A DNA stretch of 64,000 bases from Arthrobacter sp. AFG20 (GCF_002892795.1 NZ_PJMC01000004.1:62001-126000), one strand, 5' to 3'; positions 17,422-26,052 are shown, numbered from the stretch's first letter. Notes: generated by a model from the sequence alone, not told the origin. Made by a program: numbers and translations.

Positions 17422-18323
17422 AACTCGACGGCGTGCTTTTCTTTCCCGTCACCCCCTTCGGCGCCGACGGTGAAGTGGACGTTGAGGTCCTGAAGGAACA
17501 CATCGCCTCACGCCTGGCGCACCGCCCCGGCGGTGTGTTCCCGGCATGCGGCACCGGCGAATTCCATGCCCTGAGCATCGACGAGGTGCGCACCGTGGTG
17601 ACGGCCGCCGTCGAAACCGTGAACGGCCAGGTGCCCGTTATCGCCGGCGCCGGCGGCCCCCTTGGCCACGCCCTCGCCGCGGCACGCGCGGCCGAGGAAG
17701 CGGGCGCCGACGCCCTGCTGGTCCTGCCACCGTACTTGGTTTCCGGGCCCACCGACGGCGTGGTGGCCTACATCGAAGCGGTGGCCGGCGCGAGCAGCCT
17801 ACCGGTGATCGTGTACCACCGCGGCACGGCCAAGTTCACGGCCAAGGCCATTGCGCAGCTGGCCGGCAACCCCAGGGTCATCGGCTTCAAGGACGGCATC
17901 GGGGACGTCGGCCTGGCCCAGGAGATCGTCTCCGCCGTCAAGGCCAGCGGCCGGGAGGACTTCCTGCTCTTCAACGGACTGCTGACCGCCGAACTGACGC
18001 AGGGCGCCTACCGGGGACTCGGCATCCCGCTGTACTCCTCGGCAGCCTTCGCCATGGCCCCGGAAATCGCCACCGCCTACTACGACGCCTACGCCAGCGG
18101 CGATGAGGACCGCCGGCAGGCCCTGCTCGCCGGCTTCTACGCGCCTCTCGTGCGCCTACGGGACCAGACGCCGGGCTTCGGCGTCTCCCTGATCAAGGCC
18201 GGTCTGCGCCTCAACGGACTGGCCGTCGGCCCGGTCCGGCCCCCGCTGGTTGACCCCACCGAGGACCAGCTCGTGGAGCTCAAGGCAATCCTGGCCAAGG
18301 GCCACGAGCTGGCCGGCCGCTGA
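17418..18323 (+). CDS. kdgD: 5-dehydro-4-deoxyglucarate dehydratase (DHDPS superfamily)
   Basis: 301-residue TIM-barrel aldolase/dehydratase. The phosphate/carboxylate-loop motif is FPACGTGEFHAL, the catalytic Tyr is in VIVYHRGT and the Schiff-base Lys in VIGFKDGIGD. This subgroup decarboxylates and dehydrates 5-dehydro-4-deoxyglucarate to 2-oxoglutarate semialdehyde, which fits the aldarate context. Start overlaps the upstream stop by 4 nt (ATGA) and its own stop shares a base with the next ATG (TGATG), so translation is probably coupled through the operon. Confidence 0.88.
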   Translation: MKLDGVLFFPVTPFGADGEVDVEVLKEHIASRLAHRPGGVFPACGTGEFHALSIDEVRTVVTAAVETVNGQVPVIAGAGGPLGHALAAARAAEEAGADALLVLPPYLVSGPTDGVVAYIEAVAGASSLPVIVYHRGTAKFTAKAIAQLAGNPRVIGFKDGIGDVGLAQEIVSAVKASGREDFLLFNGLLTAELTQGAYRGLGIPLYSSAAFAMAPEIATAYYDAYASGDEDRRQALLAGFYAPLVRLRDQTPGFGVSLIKAGLRLNGLAVGPVRPPLVDPTEDQLVELKAILAKGHELAGR

Positions 18324-19456
18324 TGCCGGCCAAGATCACGGGGCTGCACACGCGACTCATTACGGTGCCGCTGCGGCGCAGCTGGGGCGCCGATGCACCG
18401 GAGAACCACATCATCGCCACCAGCCTTTTTACGGACGACGGCGGCGCGGGGCACGGTTTCTCCTGGACCCCCACTATCGGGCCGCAGGCGGTCAAGGCCC
18501 TCCTTGACCACGACATCGCGCCTTTTATCACCGGGCTGGACGCGAACCCGGAGGTGGTCTGGGACCAGCTCTGGAAACGGCTGCACGAGGCCGGTGGCGG
18601 CGGGCTCACCACCATCGCGATGGCTGGTGTCGACCTCGCCCTCTGGGACCTGGCGGCACGCACTGCGGGGGTGTCGGTGGCCGGGCTGCTGGGCCAGCGG
18701 CAGGAATCGGTGGAGGTCTACGGCTCGGGCGTGAACCTGCACTACTCCCTGGAAGAACTCGTGGCCCAGACCGAACGGTGGGTGGCCGCGGGCCACCGGG
18801 CCGTGAAGATCAAGGTGGGCAAGCCGGACCTGGTCGAGGACGCCGAACGCGTGGCCGCGGTCCGCTCGGTGCTCGGCCCGGACCGCCGGCTCATGATCGA
18901 CGCAAACCAGCGCTGGGACCTGCCCGCTGCCCTCCGAGCCCTGGACGTGCTGGGCCAGTTCGGCCTGGACTGGCTGGAGGAACCCCTGCGCGCCGACGAT
19001 CTCTCAGCCTACCGCCGCCTGCGGAAGCAGTCGCCGGTACCCATCGCCCTGGGCGAGAACGTGCACACCATCTACCGTTTCCGGGACTTTATCGAGGCCG
19101 AGGCAGTGGACATCATCCAGCCCAACATCATCCGGGTAGGCGGCATCACGCCGTTCCGCCGGATCGTGGAGCTGGCTCGGGCCAACAGCGTCCGTGTGGC
19201 GCCGCATCTGCTGCCCGAGCTGTCCGGCCAGCTCGCCCTGACCCTCGCCGAGGCGGTCAGCGTGGAGGACGTGGAGGACGCATCCTTCGAACAGCTGGGC
19301 ATCCTGGCCGGCCAGCCGCCGGTCCAGATCCGCGACAGCCGCCTCTACGGGACGGGCCTTCCTGGCCTGGGTTTCAGCTTCACCGCCGCACTCACCCCTC
19401 AACCGCGGGACCGCGCCTTCGACCTGCCGGCGGACCCGGCGTTCCGGCTCTCGTAG
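18323..19456 (+). CDS. Enolase-superfamily enzyme (aldarate dehydratase or galactarolactone cycloisomerase)
   Basis: 377 residues of the mandelate racemase/muconate-lactonizing subgroup. Catalytic features are visible: the Lys pair in AVKIKVGKP, metal ligands in MIDANQRWD, WLEEPL and ALGENV, and a C-terminal His in RVAPHLLPEL. With uronate dehydrogenase and KdgD next to it, it should turn aldarate or its lactone into 5-dehydro-4-deoxyglucarate. The length and Lys-x-Lys motif fit the Agrobacterium-type galactarolactone cycloisomerase as well as dehydratases; these alternatives cannot be separated here. Last gene of the operon. Confidence 0.82.
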   Translation: MPAKITGLHTRLITVPLRRSWGADAPENHIIATSLFTDDGGAGHGFSWTPTIGPQAVKALLDHDIAPFITGLDANPEVVWDQLWKRLHEAGGGGLTTIAMAGVDLALWDLAARTAGVSVAGLLGQRQESVEVYGSGVNLHYSLEELVAQTERWVAAGHRAVKIKVGKPDLVEDAERVAAVRSVLGPDRRLMIDANQRWDLPAALRALDVLGQFGLDWLEEPLRADDLSAYRRLRKQSPVPIALGENVHTIYRFRDFIEAEAVDIIQPNIIRVGGITPFRRIVELARANSVRVAPHLLPELSGQLALTLAEAVSVEDVEDASFEQLGILAGQPPVQIRDSRLYGTGLPGLGFSFTAALTPQPRDRAFDLPADPAFRLS

Positions 19457-19471
19457 GTTCCTCGCGCCCAT

Positions 19472-19527
19472 CCAGGTAGCAGCACAGGGCGTTCCCAGAC
19501 TTGGGAACGCCCTGTGCTGCTACTTGG
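19472..19527. terminator. Very long perfect hairpin at a convergent junction
   Basis: A 26-bp stem (22 bp uninterrupted, containing GTAGCAGCACAGGGCGTTCC) closes on the 4-nt loop GACT. It lies between the converging enolase-family gene and M24 gene, about 15 bp from the first and 27 bp from the second. No U-tract; probably a bidirectional terminator. Confidence 0.75.
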
Positions 19528-19554
19528 TTGGGGTCAGTTATGCAGTTGGGTCAG

Positions 19555-20676
19555 TTACAGCTGCAGGGTCAGCGGCCGGGGGAGTCCGTTGACCTCCGCC
19601 GCCGGCCACCTCGGGTCGAACGTCAGGACACCGGTGCCCGCCGCAGTCAGCTGCACGGTGTCCTCGATCTTGACGCCCGGACCGGAGGGATTCCACGTGA
19701 AGGTCTGGTTGGGCACCACGACGTCGTCCGTGGCGGCGGTGGCACGGGGATCGCGGCCCGCGTACCCGGCGGGTCCGCCCTGGTGGTGCAGGGTCCACTG
19801 GTCGGCGCCGAAGCCGTGCCGGGCGTACGCGGCCTGGATTTCGCCGAAGATGCCGCCGAGCCTGGCGCCCGGAACCGTGGCGGCGAAGATGTCCGCCTCA
19901 ACGGCCGCGATGCGCTCCTCGGCGTCCAGTTCTTCGGCGGTACCGGCGTCGAACCGCACCCACCTGGTCAGGTTGGCCACCAAGCCGTGCCTCCGGGCGC
20001 AGACCACGGCCATGGCCCGCCGGCCCAGGGGTGAGTGGGTGGCGAGTGGGTGCCGGAACGCGCTGCGCGAGCTGCCGTTGCAGAGCAGGACCAGGGGCTC
20101 GGCTCCGGCCGCGACAATCCGCGCGGCCAGGGCGGACGCGACCTCGAACTCGGTGGTGTCCGGCGTCGTCCGGGACAGGACGTCCGTCATGGCGCTGGCG
20201 GCATCGGCGCACAGCCTGGCGTAGCGGGCGCTCTCACCCGGCAGCATCGGCTGCCGCGCCGCCCGGAGTTCCGCGGCCACGGCCTTCTCTGCCAGCGGCT
20301 CGCCGGGTCCGGCGAGTGCACCGACGGCGTCGGCGAGCTGTCCGTGCCAGGGGACCGTGTGAAGTTCGACGCCGGGCGGCAGCTCTTCGGCGGCGAGGCG
20401 TTCCGCCTCGTTGTTGAACGTGACGAGGCGCTCGCCCCTCCGGTCAACGAGGAGCGCCGCGATCGGGTCGCCTGCCAGGCTGATGTGCATGCGGCTGCCG
20501 TCCAGGTACCACGTGAGCGCGGTGTGGCTGGTCAAGAGCAGGGCGTCATGTCCCCTGGCATCCAGGATGTCCAGGACCCGTTGCCGTTTGGCGGCCTTGT
20601 CGTGTGGGTTGCCGGGCAGGGTTGTTGGAGCCTGTACGGCTCCGGCCAGTGCGGTTGCGGGTGCAGGAACGTTCAT
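19555..20676 (-). CDS. M24-family (aminopeptidase P / creatinase fold) protein, metal site degenerate
   Basis: 373 residues with an N-terminal creatinase-like domain (RQRVLDILDARGHDALLLTS) and a C-terminal pita-bread domain. The expected metal ligands are largely missing: the usual Asp-x-Gly and Ser-Asp-x-Thr-Arg segment reads ARRHGLVANLTRWV, and the Glu-Pro-Gly segment reads FTWNPSGPG; the His in LHHQGG and the Glu in KIEDTV remain. A dinuclear metal peptidase is therefore unlikely, and a creatinase-like metal-free role is possible. The ATG at 20676 overlaps the stop of the fusion gene (ATGA). Confidence 0.78.
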   Translation of the reverse strand: MNVPAPATALAGAVQAPTTLPGNPHDKAAKRQRVLDILDARGHDALLLTSHTALTWYLDGSRMHISLAGDPIAALLVDRRGERLVTFNNEAERLAAEELPPGVELHTVPWHGQLADAVGALAGPGEPLAEKAVAAELRAARQPMLPGESARYARLCADAASAMTDVLSRTTPDTTEFEVASALAARIVAAGAEPLVLLCNGSSRSAFRHPLATHSPLGRRAMAVVCARRHGLVANLTRWVRFDAGTAEELDAEERIAAVEADIFAATVPGARLGGIFGEIQAAYARHGFGADQWTLHHQGGPAGYAGRDPRATAATDDVVVPNQTFTWNPSGPGVKIEDTVQLTAAGTGVLTFDPRWPAAEVNGLPRPLTLQL

Positions 20677-23600
20677 GTGGTTTCCCCCAAAGATTCGGTG
20701 AGTTGTGCAATGTCTGCGGTGCTCAGGATTCCGTCGGCGACCAGAACCGTCACGGTGCGCCGGACAGGGTTGTCCCGGGTTGCGAGGAGGGGACTGTCCC
20801 AGGCGAGCGAGAGCCCGACTCCCGGGTAGCCCGCAAGCCGGACGAACCACGGATCCGGTGCCTGCGGCGAAGCGAGGAACACCAGCGTGGCCTCTTGGCC
20901 GCTCGCGGACCTTCCAGCTGCCCCGAACACTCCGCTCCATGCCAGCCACGGGGCAACCGTGCCGTGCACGGCGTCCTCGCCTTCGGCCCTGGCCGTCCGG
21001 ATCCGTGCGTCACTTGCGGGTGGCAGCCGCCAGAAGAAGCCGCCGTAGCCGCCGTTTTCCCGGCCGTTGGAGCCCGGGCTGCCCAGCGCCACTGGTTCCG
21101 GGCCAACGGGTGCGAGTTCAAAGTCCAGGCCAAGCTTCCACACGGACGGGCCGACGGCGTCATACCGCCAGCGCCGCTGTTCGGTCAGCACCGCCGTGCC
21201 GTCGGGACCCACCCAGTGGAGTGTCTGGTGCAGGCCCCCGGGGGACTCGGCCGTGTCCGTGATTTCGATGTGGCCATGGTCGTCCTGCCACACGTAGCCA
21301 CCGGCCCGGCGCGTGTAGGTCCGCCCGCCCCAGAAGTTCACGCCGGCAACGTCCTGGATGGCGACGCCCGCCCCCAGATGCCAGACGTGGTCGGCGGGCA
21401 GGTGGTCCGTGACAACCGTGCCTGCGAGCGTCGTTACAGGGTGCAGGTAGGGCCGGGGCACGGACGTCGGCGTGATGCGGCTTCCGTCCTGCAGCCAGGC
21501 AACGGGACGCCCATCCACTGCCAGAAAGGGTTTCGCCGGTTCCGGCCTGGCCCAGGGCAGCCCGAGCTCGGCAAACGTGGATTGCGAGAGAACTGCCCGC
21601 AGCAGCGCCGTCTCGATGCCGCCAACCACGGGGTGGGCGTCGTCGCTTTCGCCTTCCCAGGCAACACATGCCGCCGGAATCTCCCGCGGCGGCTCAGCGG
21701 TGCGGACCGCCTCGAGGACGGTCATGTAGGCTCCGGCTGCGGAGAGCGGGCTGAGCAGCCCGGTCCCGTTAGCTGTGGCGCGGGCGGCCAGGAGATTCTC
21801 CAGCAGGTCCGTCCGTCCGAACGTCCGCGTGCTGGTGCCCTGGGCGGTTTCCAGGACCAGCCTGTCCTCGGTGTAGAAGAACTCCGCCTTGCCGAGCGTG
21901 CCGAAGACTGTGACGGAAGGCGGGGACTGTTCGGCCGCGCACAGAGTCAGGGCACACATGAGGACCCGTCCGGCCGGCGTGCGGACCCGGATAACTGATG
22001 TGTCGTCGCTCTCCGTGTTGTGGGCCCGGTACAGGTCGGTTTCCACCGACCCGACGTCGCCCACGCCGGCCGCGCCGGCGATCCGCAGCCCGGTCGCAAC
22101 CGCATGGGCCAGGGCGTTCGTGGCCACGCCGTCCACGACGTCGGTGCCGTCCAGGCTCCGCCGGCCGGCCCAGCGTGAGCGTTTGAAGTAGCCAGCGTTC
22201 CGCACCCAGGCCCCGGTGGCACCGATTCCGCGGATGCGGCCGAGTGCCCCCGATTCCACCAGCGCGGCGATCTCCGGCAGCGCATCCGAGCCGAGGCTCT
22301 GGAACCCGACCTGGACCAGCCGGCCCGCCGCCTCGGCCGCGGCCAGCACCTCTTCGAACTGGGCAAGGGAGGCCATCGGCGGCTTCTCCACGTAGACGTC
22401 GGCACCGGCGGCGATCGCGGCCAGGGCCAGCGGGGCGTGGGTCTGGATGGGCGTCGCGAGGATGACGACGTCGGGTGCGGTGCCCGCTGCCAGCAGTTCA
22501 TCCAGGGTGCCGAAGACCTGCACCGAAGAATCCAGCGTCCCGTCTGCCGGGGGACGCGGATCGGCGACGGCGACAAGCCGGGCCAGTTGACGATTCTCCA
22601 GCCGGCGGAGATTGTCCAGGTGCCGGGCGCCGTAGCCGTGCACGCCCACCAGCGCGATGCGGGGGACGGTCGTCGGAACGGCCGAAGGAGCCGCGGCCAC
22701 CCCGCCCTGAAGACCAGCCGCGAGGAAGGCGGCCGCCTCCTCCTGCATCCCGCGGGTAAACACATGGCCGCCCGGCCAAAAGCTCCCGGTGTACCGCCCG
22801 GCCGGATGGAGGGCACCCAGGCGGGCGTCGGCGTCGTGCATTCCCTGTTCCGGGAACAGTTCATCGGCCGACGCGTATTGCACCAGCAGGCTGTCCGACG
22901 ATGAGCTCGCGGTGAGCTCGGGCCAGTCGCCAAGACGGGTGAGGCCGGGCGTCTGGAGCAGCCACGAATGTGCGTCCAAATACGTGGGAAACAGGGATGC
23001 GAAGGTGGTCATCATGCAGGTCACAACGTGGCTGCGGATGAGCGGGCTGAGCGCGGCGAGCATGAGGGACCTGGCGCCTCCGCCGGAGAAGCCGGCACAG
23101 CCGAGCCTTCCGGCGTCCACCCCCGGGAGCCCGGCGAGTACGTTCAGCGCCGCGAGGTCGTCGTGCGCCACCATGCCGGCGAAGCTGGTGCCGAGCAGGC
23201 CGGCGGCCTTGGCCACGGTGTCCTCGTGGGCGGCGGCCGCGGCGTCGTACAGTTCTGCCGGGGACGGTTCGACGCCGGCCTCCCGCCACAGTGCCTTCCG
23301 GCCGTCGACGGCGGCAGCCGTTCGATCGGGAGGCGTGCCGAGGTCGAAGCCCCGGCTGCCCCACGAGAACGTGTCATGGGCGAGCACGGCGAAACCCTGC
23401 GACGCCAGCCAGGTGGCGAAGGGCCGGCCCTCATACAGCCGGTTCCGGAGCGTGTCCGGGCCGCTTCCCGCCGTCGGGCTGTCCACCAGCCGCGCGGCAC
23501 CGGAAGACTTGATGCCGGCATGGCAGTGCAGCGCCAAGACGCCCGGCAGGGGGCCGGCGGCGTGCGCCGGGCGGATGAACCAGGCAGTGGTGCGCGGACC

Positions 23601-23810
23601 AAAGCCCAGCTGCCAGCTCAAGCGGGAGGTGGTCACGCCATCGTATGTTTCCTCCCAGTCGACACGGACGGCGGGCCCGGCCGGGACGTCAGGAACACCA
23701 AGCACGTCCGCCAGCTCCTGGCTCCGGCTGTCTGCCGGGCGATAGCGCGGGGCGGCAGCCACGAAGCCAGGCCAGTCCTCGTAGCCGCCGATGGCGCTGG
23801 CTGGAATCAT
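20673..23810 (-). CDS. Three-domain fusion: alpha/beta hydrolase - Gfo/Idh oxidoreductase - PmoA-like (DUF6807)
   Basis: 1045 residues. Residues about 1-370 form an alpha/beta hydrolase of the acetyl-xylan-esterase type (LALHCHAG, nucleophile Ser 242 in GFSGGG, acid in SADELFP, His in GGHVF). After a short Ala/Pro linker, residues about 382-752 are a Gfo/Idh/MocA domain (RIALVGVHGYGARHL, VYVEKPP, DVVDGVATNALAHA). Residues about 765-1040 are a PmoA-like domain (RPYLHPVTTL, TDHLPADHVWHLGAG, VNFWGGRTY). The last two domains are paralogous to the whole protein at 35004. ATG at 23810 has GGAG 10 nt upstream; the frame runs to 23909 through the operator. Substrate unknown. Confidence 0.88.
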   Translation of the reverse strand: MIPASAIGGYEDWPGFVAAAPRYRPADSRSQELADVLGVPDVPAGPAVRVDWEETYDGVTTSRLSWQLGFGPRTTAWFIRPAHAAGPLPGVLALHCHAGIKSSGAARLVDSPTAGSGPDTLRNRLYEGRPFATWLASQGFAVLAHDTFSWGSRGFDLGTPPDRTAAAVDGRKALWREAGVEPSPAELYDAAAAAHEDTVAKAAGLLGTSFAGMVAHDDLAALNVLAGLPGVDAGRLGCAGFSGGGARSLMLAALSPLIRSHVVTCMMTTFASLFPTYLDAHSWLLQTPGLTRLGDWPELTASSSSDSLLVQYASADELFPEQGMHDADARLGALHPAGRYTGSFWPGGHVFTRGMQEEAAAFLAAGLQGGVAAAPSAVPTTVPRIALVGVHGYGARHLDNLRRLENRQLARLVAVADPRPPADGTLDSSVQVFGTLDELLAAGTAPDVVILATPIQTHAPLALAAIAAGADVYVEKPPMASLAQFEEVLAAAEAAGRLVQVGFQSLGSDALPEIAALVESGALGRIRGIGATGAWVRNAGYFKRSRWAGRRSLDGTDVVDGVATNALAHAVATGLRIAGAAGVGDVGSVETDLYRAHNTESDDTSVIRVRTPAGRVLMCALTLCAAEQSPPSVTVFGTLGKAEFFYTEDRLVLETAQGTSTRTFGRTDLLENLLAARATANGTGLLSPLSAAGAYMTVLEAVRTAEPPREIPAACVAWEGESDDAHPVVGGIETALLRAVLSQSTFAELGLPWARPEPAKPFLAVDGRPVAWLQDGSRITPTSVPRPYLHPVTTLAGTVVTDHLPADHVWHLGAGVAIQDVAGVNFWGGRTYTRRAGGYVWQDDHGHIEITDTAESPGGLHQTLHWVGPDGTAVLTEQRRWRYDAVGPSVWKLGLDFELAPVGPEPVALGSPGSNGRENGGYGGFFWRLPPASDARIRTARAEGEDAVHGTVAPWLAWSGVFGAAGRSASGQEATLVFLASPQAPDPWFVRLAGYPGVGLSLAWDSPLLATRDNPVRRTVTVLVADGILSTADIAQLTESLGETT

Positions 23811-23892
23811 GGCCGCGTTCTCCGGGGTGCAAACATCGTTGTCCTGCCTTTCGCAGTTCGCGCGCAGCGGCGCTCGGCAGCGCTCATCAGTC

Positions 23893-23950
23893 AGAAAACG
23901 CTTTCTCAAAAATTAGCAAAGGGGTGTACACCGGTCAAGAAACCGTTTAC
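23893..23950. promoter_or_regulatory. Two LacI-type operator-like sites in a divergent gap
   Basis: AGAAAACGCTTTCT at 23893-23906 closely matches the operator at 14928. A weaker GAAACCGTTTAC lies at 23939-23950. They sit in the roughly 270-330 bp between the fusion gene and the first ABC permease operon, which otherwise has no gene, and could control both. Confidence 0.65.
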
Positions 23951-24084
23951 TTTGGTACGGAGCCGCCGTTGCCCGAGTCACTTTCGGGCCACATTGGGAG
24001 CGTACTTTGGCGGCACCAGCTGCCGGCGTCAACGCTTAGGCAAGGACCAATCCGTGGAAGGCCACGATGACCAAAGGAGACCAC

Positions 24085-24147
24085 ATGGCCGCACAGCAGC
24101 ACGAGGGGACGCCCGGCGTCCCCGGAGACGTCGGGAGGAGCCAGTGA
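24085..24147 (+). CDS. Small 20-residue ORF coupled to the permease gene
   Basis: ATG at 24085 has a strong AAAGGAG site 5 nt upstream and encodes MAAQQHEGTPGVPGDVGRSQ. Its TGA overlaps the GTG of the permease gene (GTGA), an arrangement typical of translational coupling. An in-frame ATG at 24067 would add 6 residues. It may be a leader ORF that loads ribosomes onto the permease message; a functional peptide is not shown. Confidence 0.4.
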   Translation: MAAQQHEGTPGVPGDVGRSQ

Positions 24148-25088
24148 GCGCCATCAGCGAACTGTCGTCGATGTCCCGCCGCAAGGGACCGGTGACCGAG
24201 GAGGAAAAGCGGGCCAACCGGCGCGACAACAAGGCGGCCTACATCTTCCTTCTGCCGTGGCTCGTGGGGCTCGTGGTCATCACGGTCGGCCCCATGCTGA
24301 TGTCGCTGTACCTGGCATTCACCGACTACAACCTCCTGCAGCCGCCGGAATGGACGGGCCTGGACAACTTCACCCGGATGCTCGGCGACGCCCGGCTGCA
24401 CAACTCGCTCCGGGTCACCTTCACGTATGTGCTGGTCGGGGTTCCGCTGCAGCTGGCAGTGGCGCTGCTGATCGCGCTGGTGCTGGACAAGGGGCTCCGC
24501 GGACTGCCCTTCTACCGCTCGGTGTTCTACCTGCCCTCCCTGCTGGGCGGGTCGGTCGCCGTCGCCATCCTGTGGAAGCAGATCTTTGGCACCACCGGCC
24601 TGGTCAACCAGGTTCTGGCGATGTTCGGCATTGCCGGACCCGGCTGGATCTCGGATCCAAGCACGTCGCTCGGGTCCATTATCCTGCTGCACGTCTGGAC
24701 CTTCGGCAGCCCCATGATCATTTTCCTCGCCGGGCTGCGGCAGATTCCCAACATGTACTACGAGGCGGCCGAGGTGGACGGCGCAACGACGCTCCAGAAG
24801 TTCTGGCGGATCACGTTGCCCATGCTCAGCCCCATCATCTTCTTCAACCTGGTGCTGCAGATCATCGGCTCCTTCCAGTCCTTCACCCAGGCGTTCATCG
24901 TCTCGGGCGGCAATGGTGGGCCGTCGGATTCCACCATGTTCTTCACGCTGTACCTCTACCAAAAAGGCTTCGGCCAGTTCGACATGGGCTACGCCTCGGC
25001 CATGGCCTGGTTCCTCCTCGTGATCATCGGCGCCTTCACGGCCGTCAACTTCATCGCTTCAAAGTATTGGGTGTTCTATGATGACTAA
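24144..25088 (+). CDS. Sugar ABC transporter permease, MalF/UgpA type
   Basis: 314 residues, six membrane segments, binding-protein-dependent permease of the CUT1 class. The cytoplasmic EAA loop that docks the ATPase is YYEAAEVDGATTLQKFWRIT with the usual LPMLSP ending. The GTG at 24144 is chosen because GGGAGGAG precedes it; an internal ATG at 24171 lacks such a site. Its partner permease overlaps the 3' end by 11 nt. No ATPase gene is nearby, so a shared MsiK-like ATPase encoded elsewhere is expected. Confidence 0.92.
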   Translation: MSAISELSSMSRRKGPVTEEEKRANRRDNKAAYIFLLPWLVGLVVITVGPMLMSLYLAFTDYNLLQPPEWTGLDNFTRMLGDARLHNSLRVTFTYVLVGVPLQLAVALLIALVLDKGLRGLPFYRSVFYLPSLLGGSVAVAILWKQIFGTTGLVNQVLAMFGIAGPGWISDPSTSLGSIILLHVWTFGSPMIIFLAGLRQIPNMYYEAAEVDGATTLQKFWRITLPMLSPIIFFNLVLQIIGSFQSFTQAFIVSGGNGGPSDSTMFFTLYLYQKGFGQFDMGYASAMAWFLLVIIGAFTAVNFIASKYWVFYDD

Positions 25089-26052
25089 ACTTCAGACACT
25101 GCCCGCCCCCGAGCAGGAACAGGGCAAAGGCGGAAAAGCTCCCGGAAACAGGACCCGGGGCAGTGGCTCCCGGGGCAAGGCCGGCCGGCCGCGGGAATCG
25201 CGCGGCACCCTCGCCTTCAGCCGAAGCGCGCGGGTCAAAGCGCTGGCCAAGCACGCGCTGCTGATCATCACCGGCGGGATCATGATCTACCCGCTGCTGT
25301 GGATGGTGGTGTCCTCGCTGCGGCCCAACGATCTCATCTTCCGCGAGCCGGGCCTGTGGCTGAACAGCCTGGAGATGAGCAACTACACGGACGGCTGGTC
25401 CGCGCTGAGCCATCCGTTCGGTCACTACATGCTCAACTCGGCCATCGTGGTGATCGGCTCCATCCTGGGCAACCTGATCTCGTGCTCCATGGCCGCCTAC
25501 GCCTTCGCCCGGCTCCAGTTCAGCGGAAAGAAGCTGTTCTTCGGCATCATGCTCCTGACCATCATGCTGCCGTTTCACGTGGTGATCGTTCCGCAGTACA
25601 TCCTGTTCTCCCAGATCGGCTGGGTGAACACTTTCTGGCCGCTCATTGTGCCCAAGCTGCTGGCCACGGACGCGTTCTTCGTGTTCCTCATGGTCCAGTT
25701 CATCCGCGGCATTCCCAAGGAACTTGACGAGGCGGCCAGGATCGACGGCGCCGGCCACCCCCGCATCTTCCTGCGGGTCATCCTGCCCCTGATGGTGCCG
25801 GCGCTCGCCACCACCACGATCTTCACCTTCATCTGGACCTGGAACGACTTCTTCGGGGCCCTGATCTACCTCACCGACCCCGAAATGTTCACCGTTCCCG
25901 TCGCGCTGCGCGCCTTCGTAGACTCGCAGTCCGCCACCAGCTGGGGTTCGCTGTTCGCGATGTCCATCGTTTCCTTGCTGCCCGTGTTCCTGGTGTTCCT
26001 CTTCGGGCAGCGTTTCCTCATCAAGGGCATCGCCACCACAGGCATCAAGTAG
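25078..26052 (+). CDS. Sugar ABC transporter permease, MalG/UgpE type
   Basis: 324 residues with a charged Gly/Arg/Lys-rich N-terminal tail of about 55 residues and six membrane helices. The EAA motif is ELDEAARIDGAGHPRIFLRV followed by ILPLMVPAL, the CUT1 pattern. Two consecutive ATG codons open the gene. It overlaps the upstream permease gene, so the two proteins are probably made in equal amounts as the importer's membrane heterodimer. Confidence 0.92.
   Translation: MMTKLQTLPAPEQEQGKGGKAPGNRTRGSGSRGKAGRPRESRGTLAFSRSARVKALAKHALLIITGGIMIYPLLWMVVSSLRPNDLIFREPGLWLNSLEMSNYTDGWSALSHPFGHYMLNSAIVVIGSILGNLISCSMAAYAFARLQFSGKKLFFGIMLLTIMLPFHVVIVPQYILFSQIGWVNTFWPLIVPKLLATDAFFVFLMVQFIRGIPKELDEAARIDGAGHPRIFLRVILPLMVPALATTTIFTFIWTWNDFFGALIYLTDPEMFTVPVALRAFVDSQSATSWGSLFAMSIVSLLPVFLVFLFGQRFLIKGIATTGIK

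Noticed and set aside
20604..21998. A 464-codon plus-strand frame opposite the fusion gene
   Set aside because: Shadow of the PmoA-like domain; no motif, no ribosome site.
22968..25088. A 706-codon plus-strand frame that would fuse a long N-terminus to the ABC permease
   Set aside because: Everything before 24144 is antisense to the fusion gene or operator DNA and has no protein-like sequence. A good ribosome site with GTG at 24144 defines the permease start.
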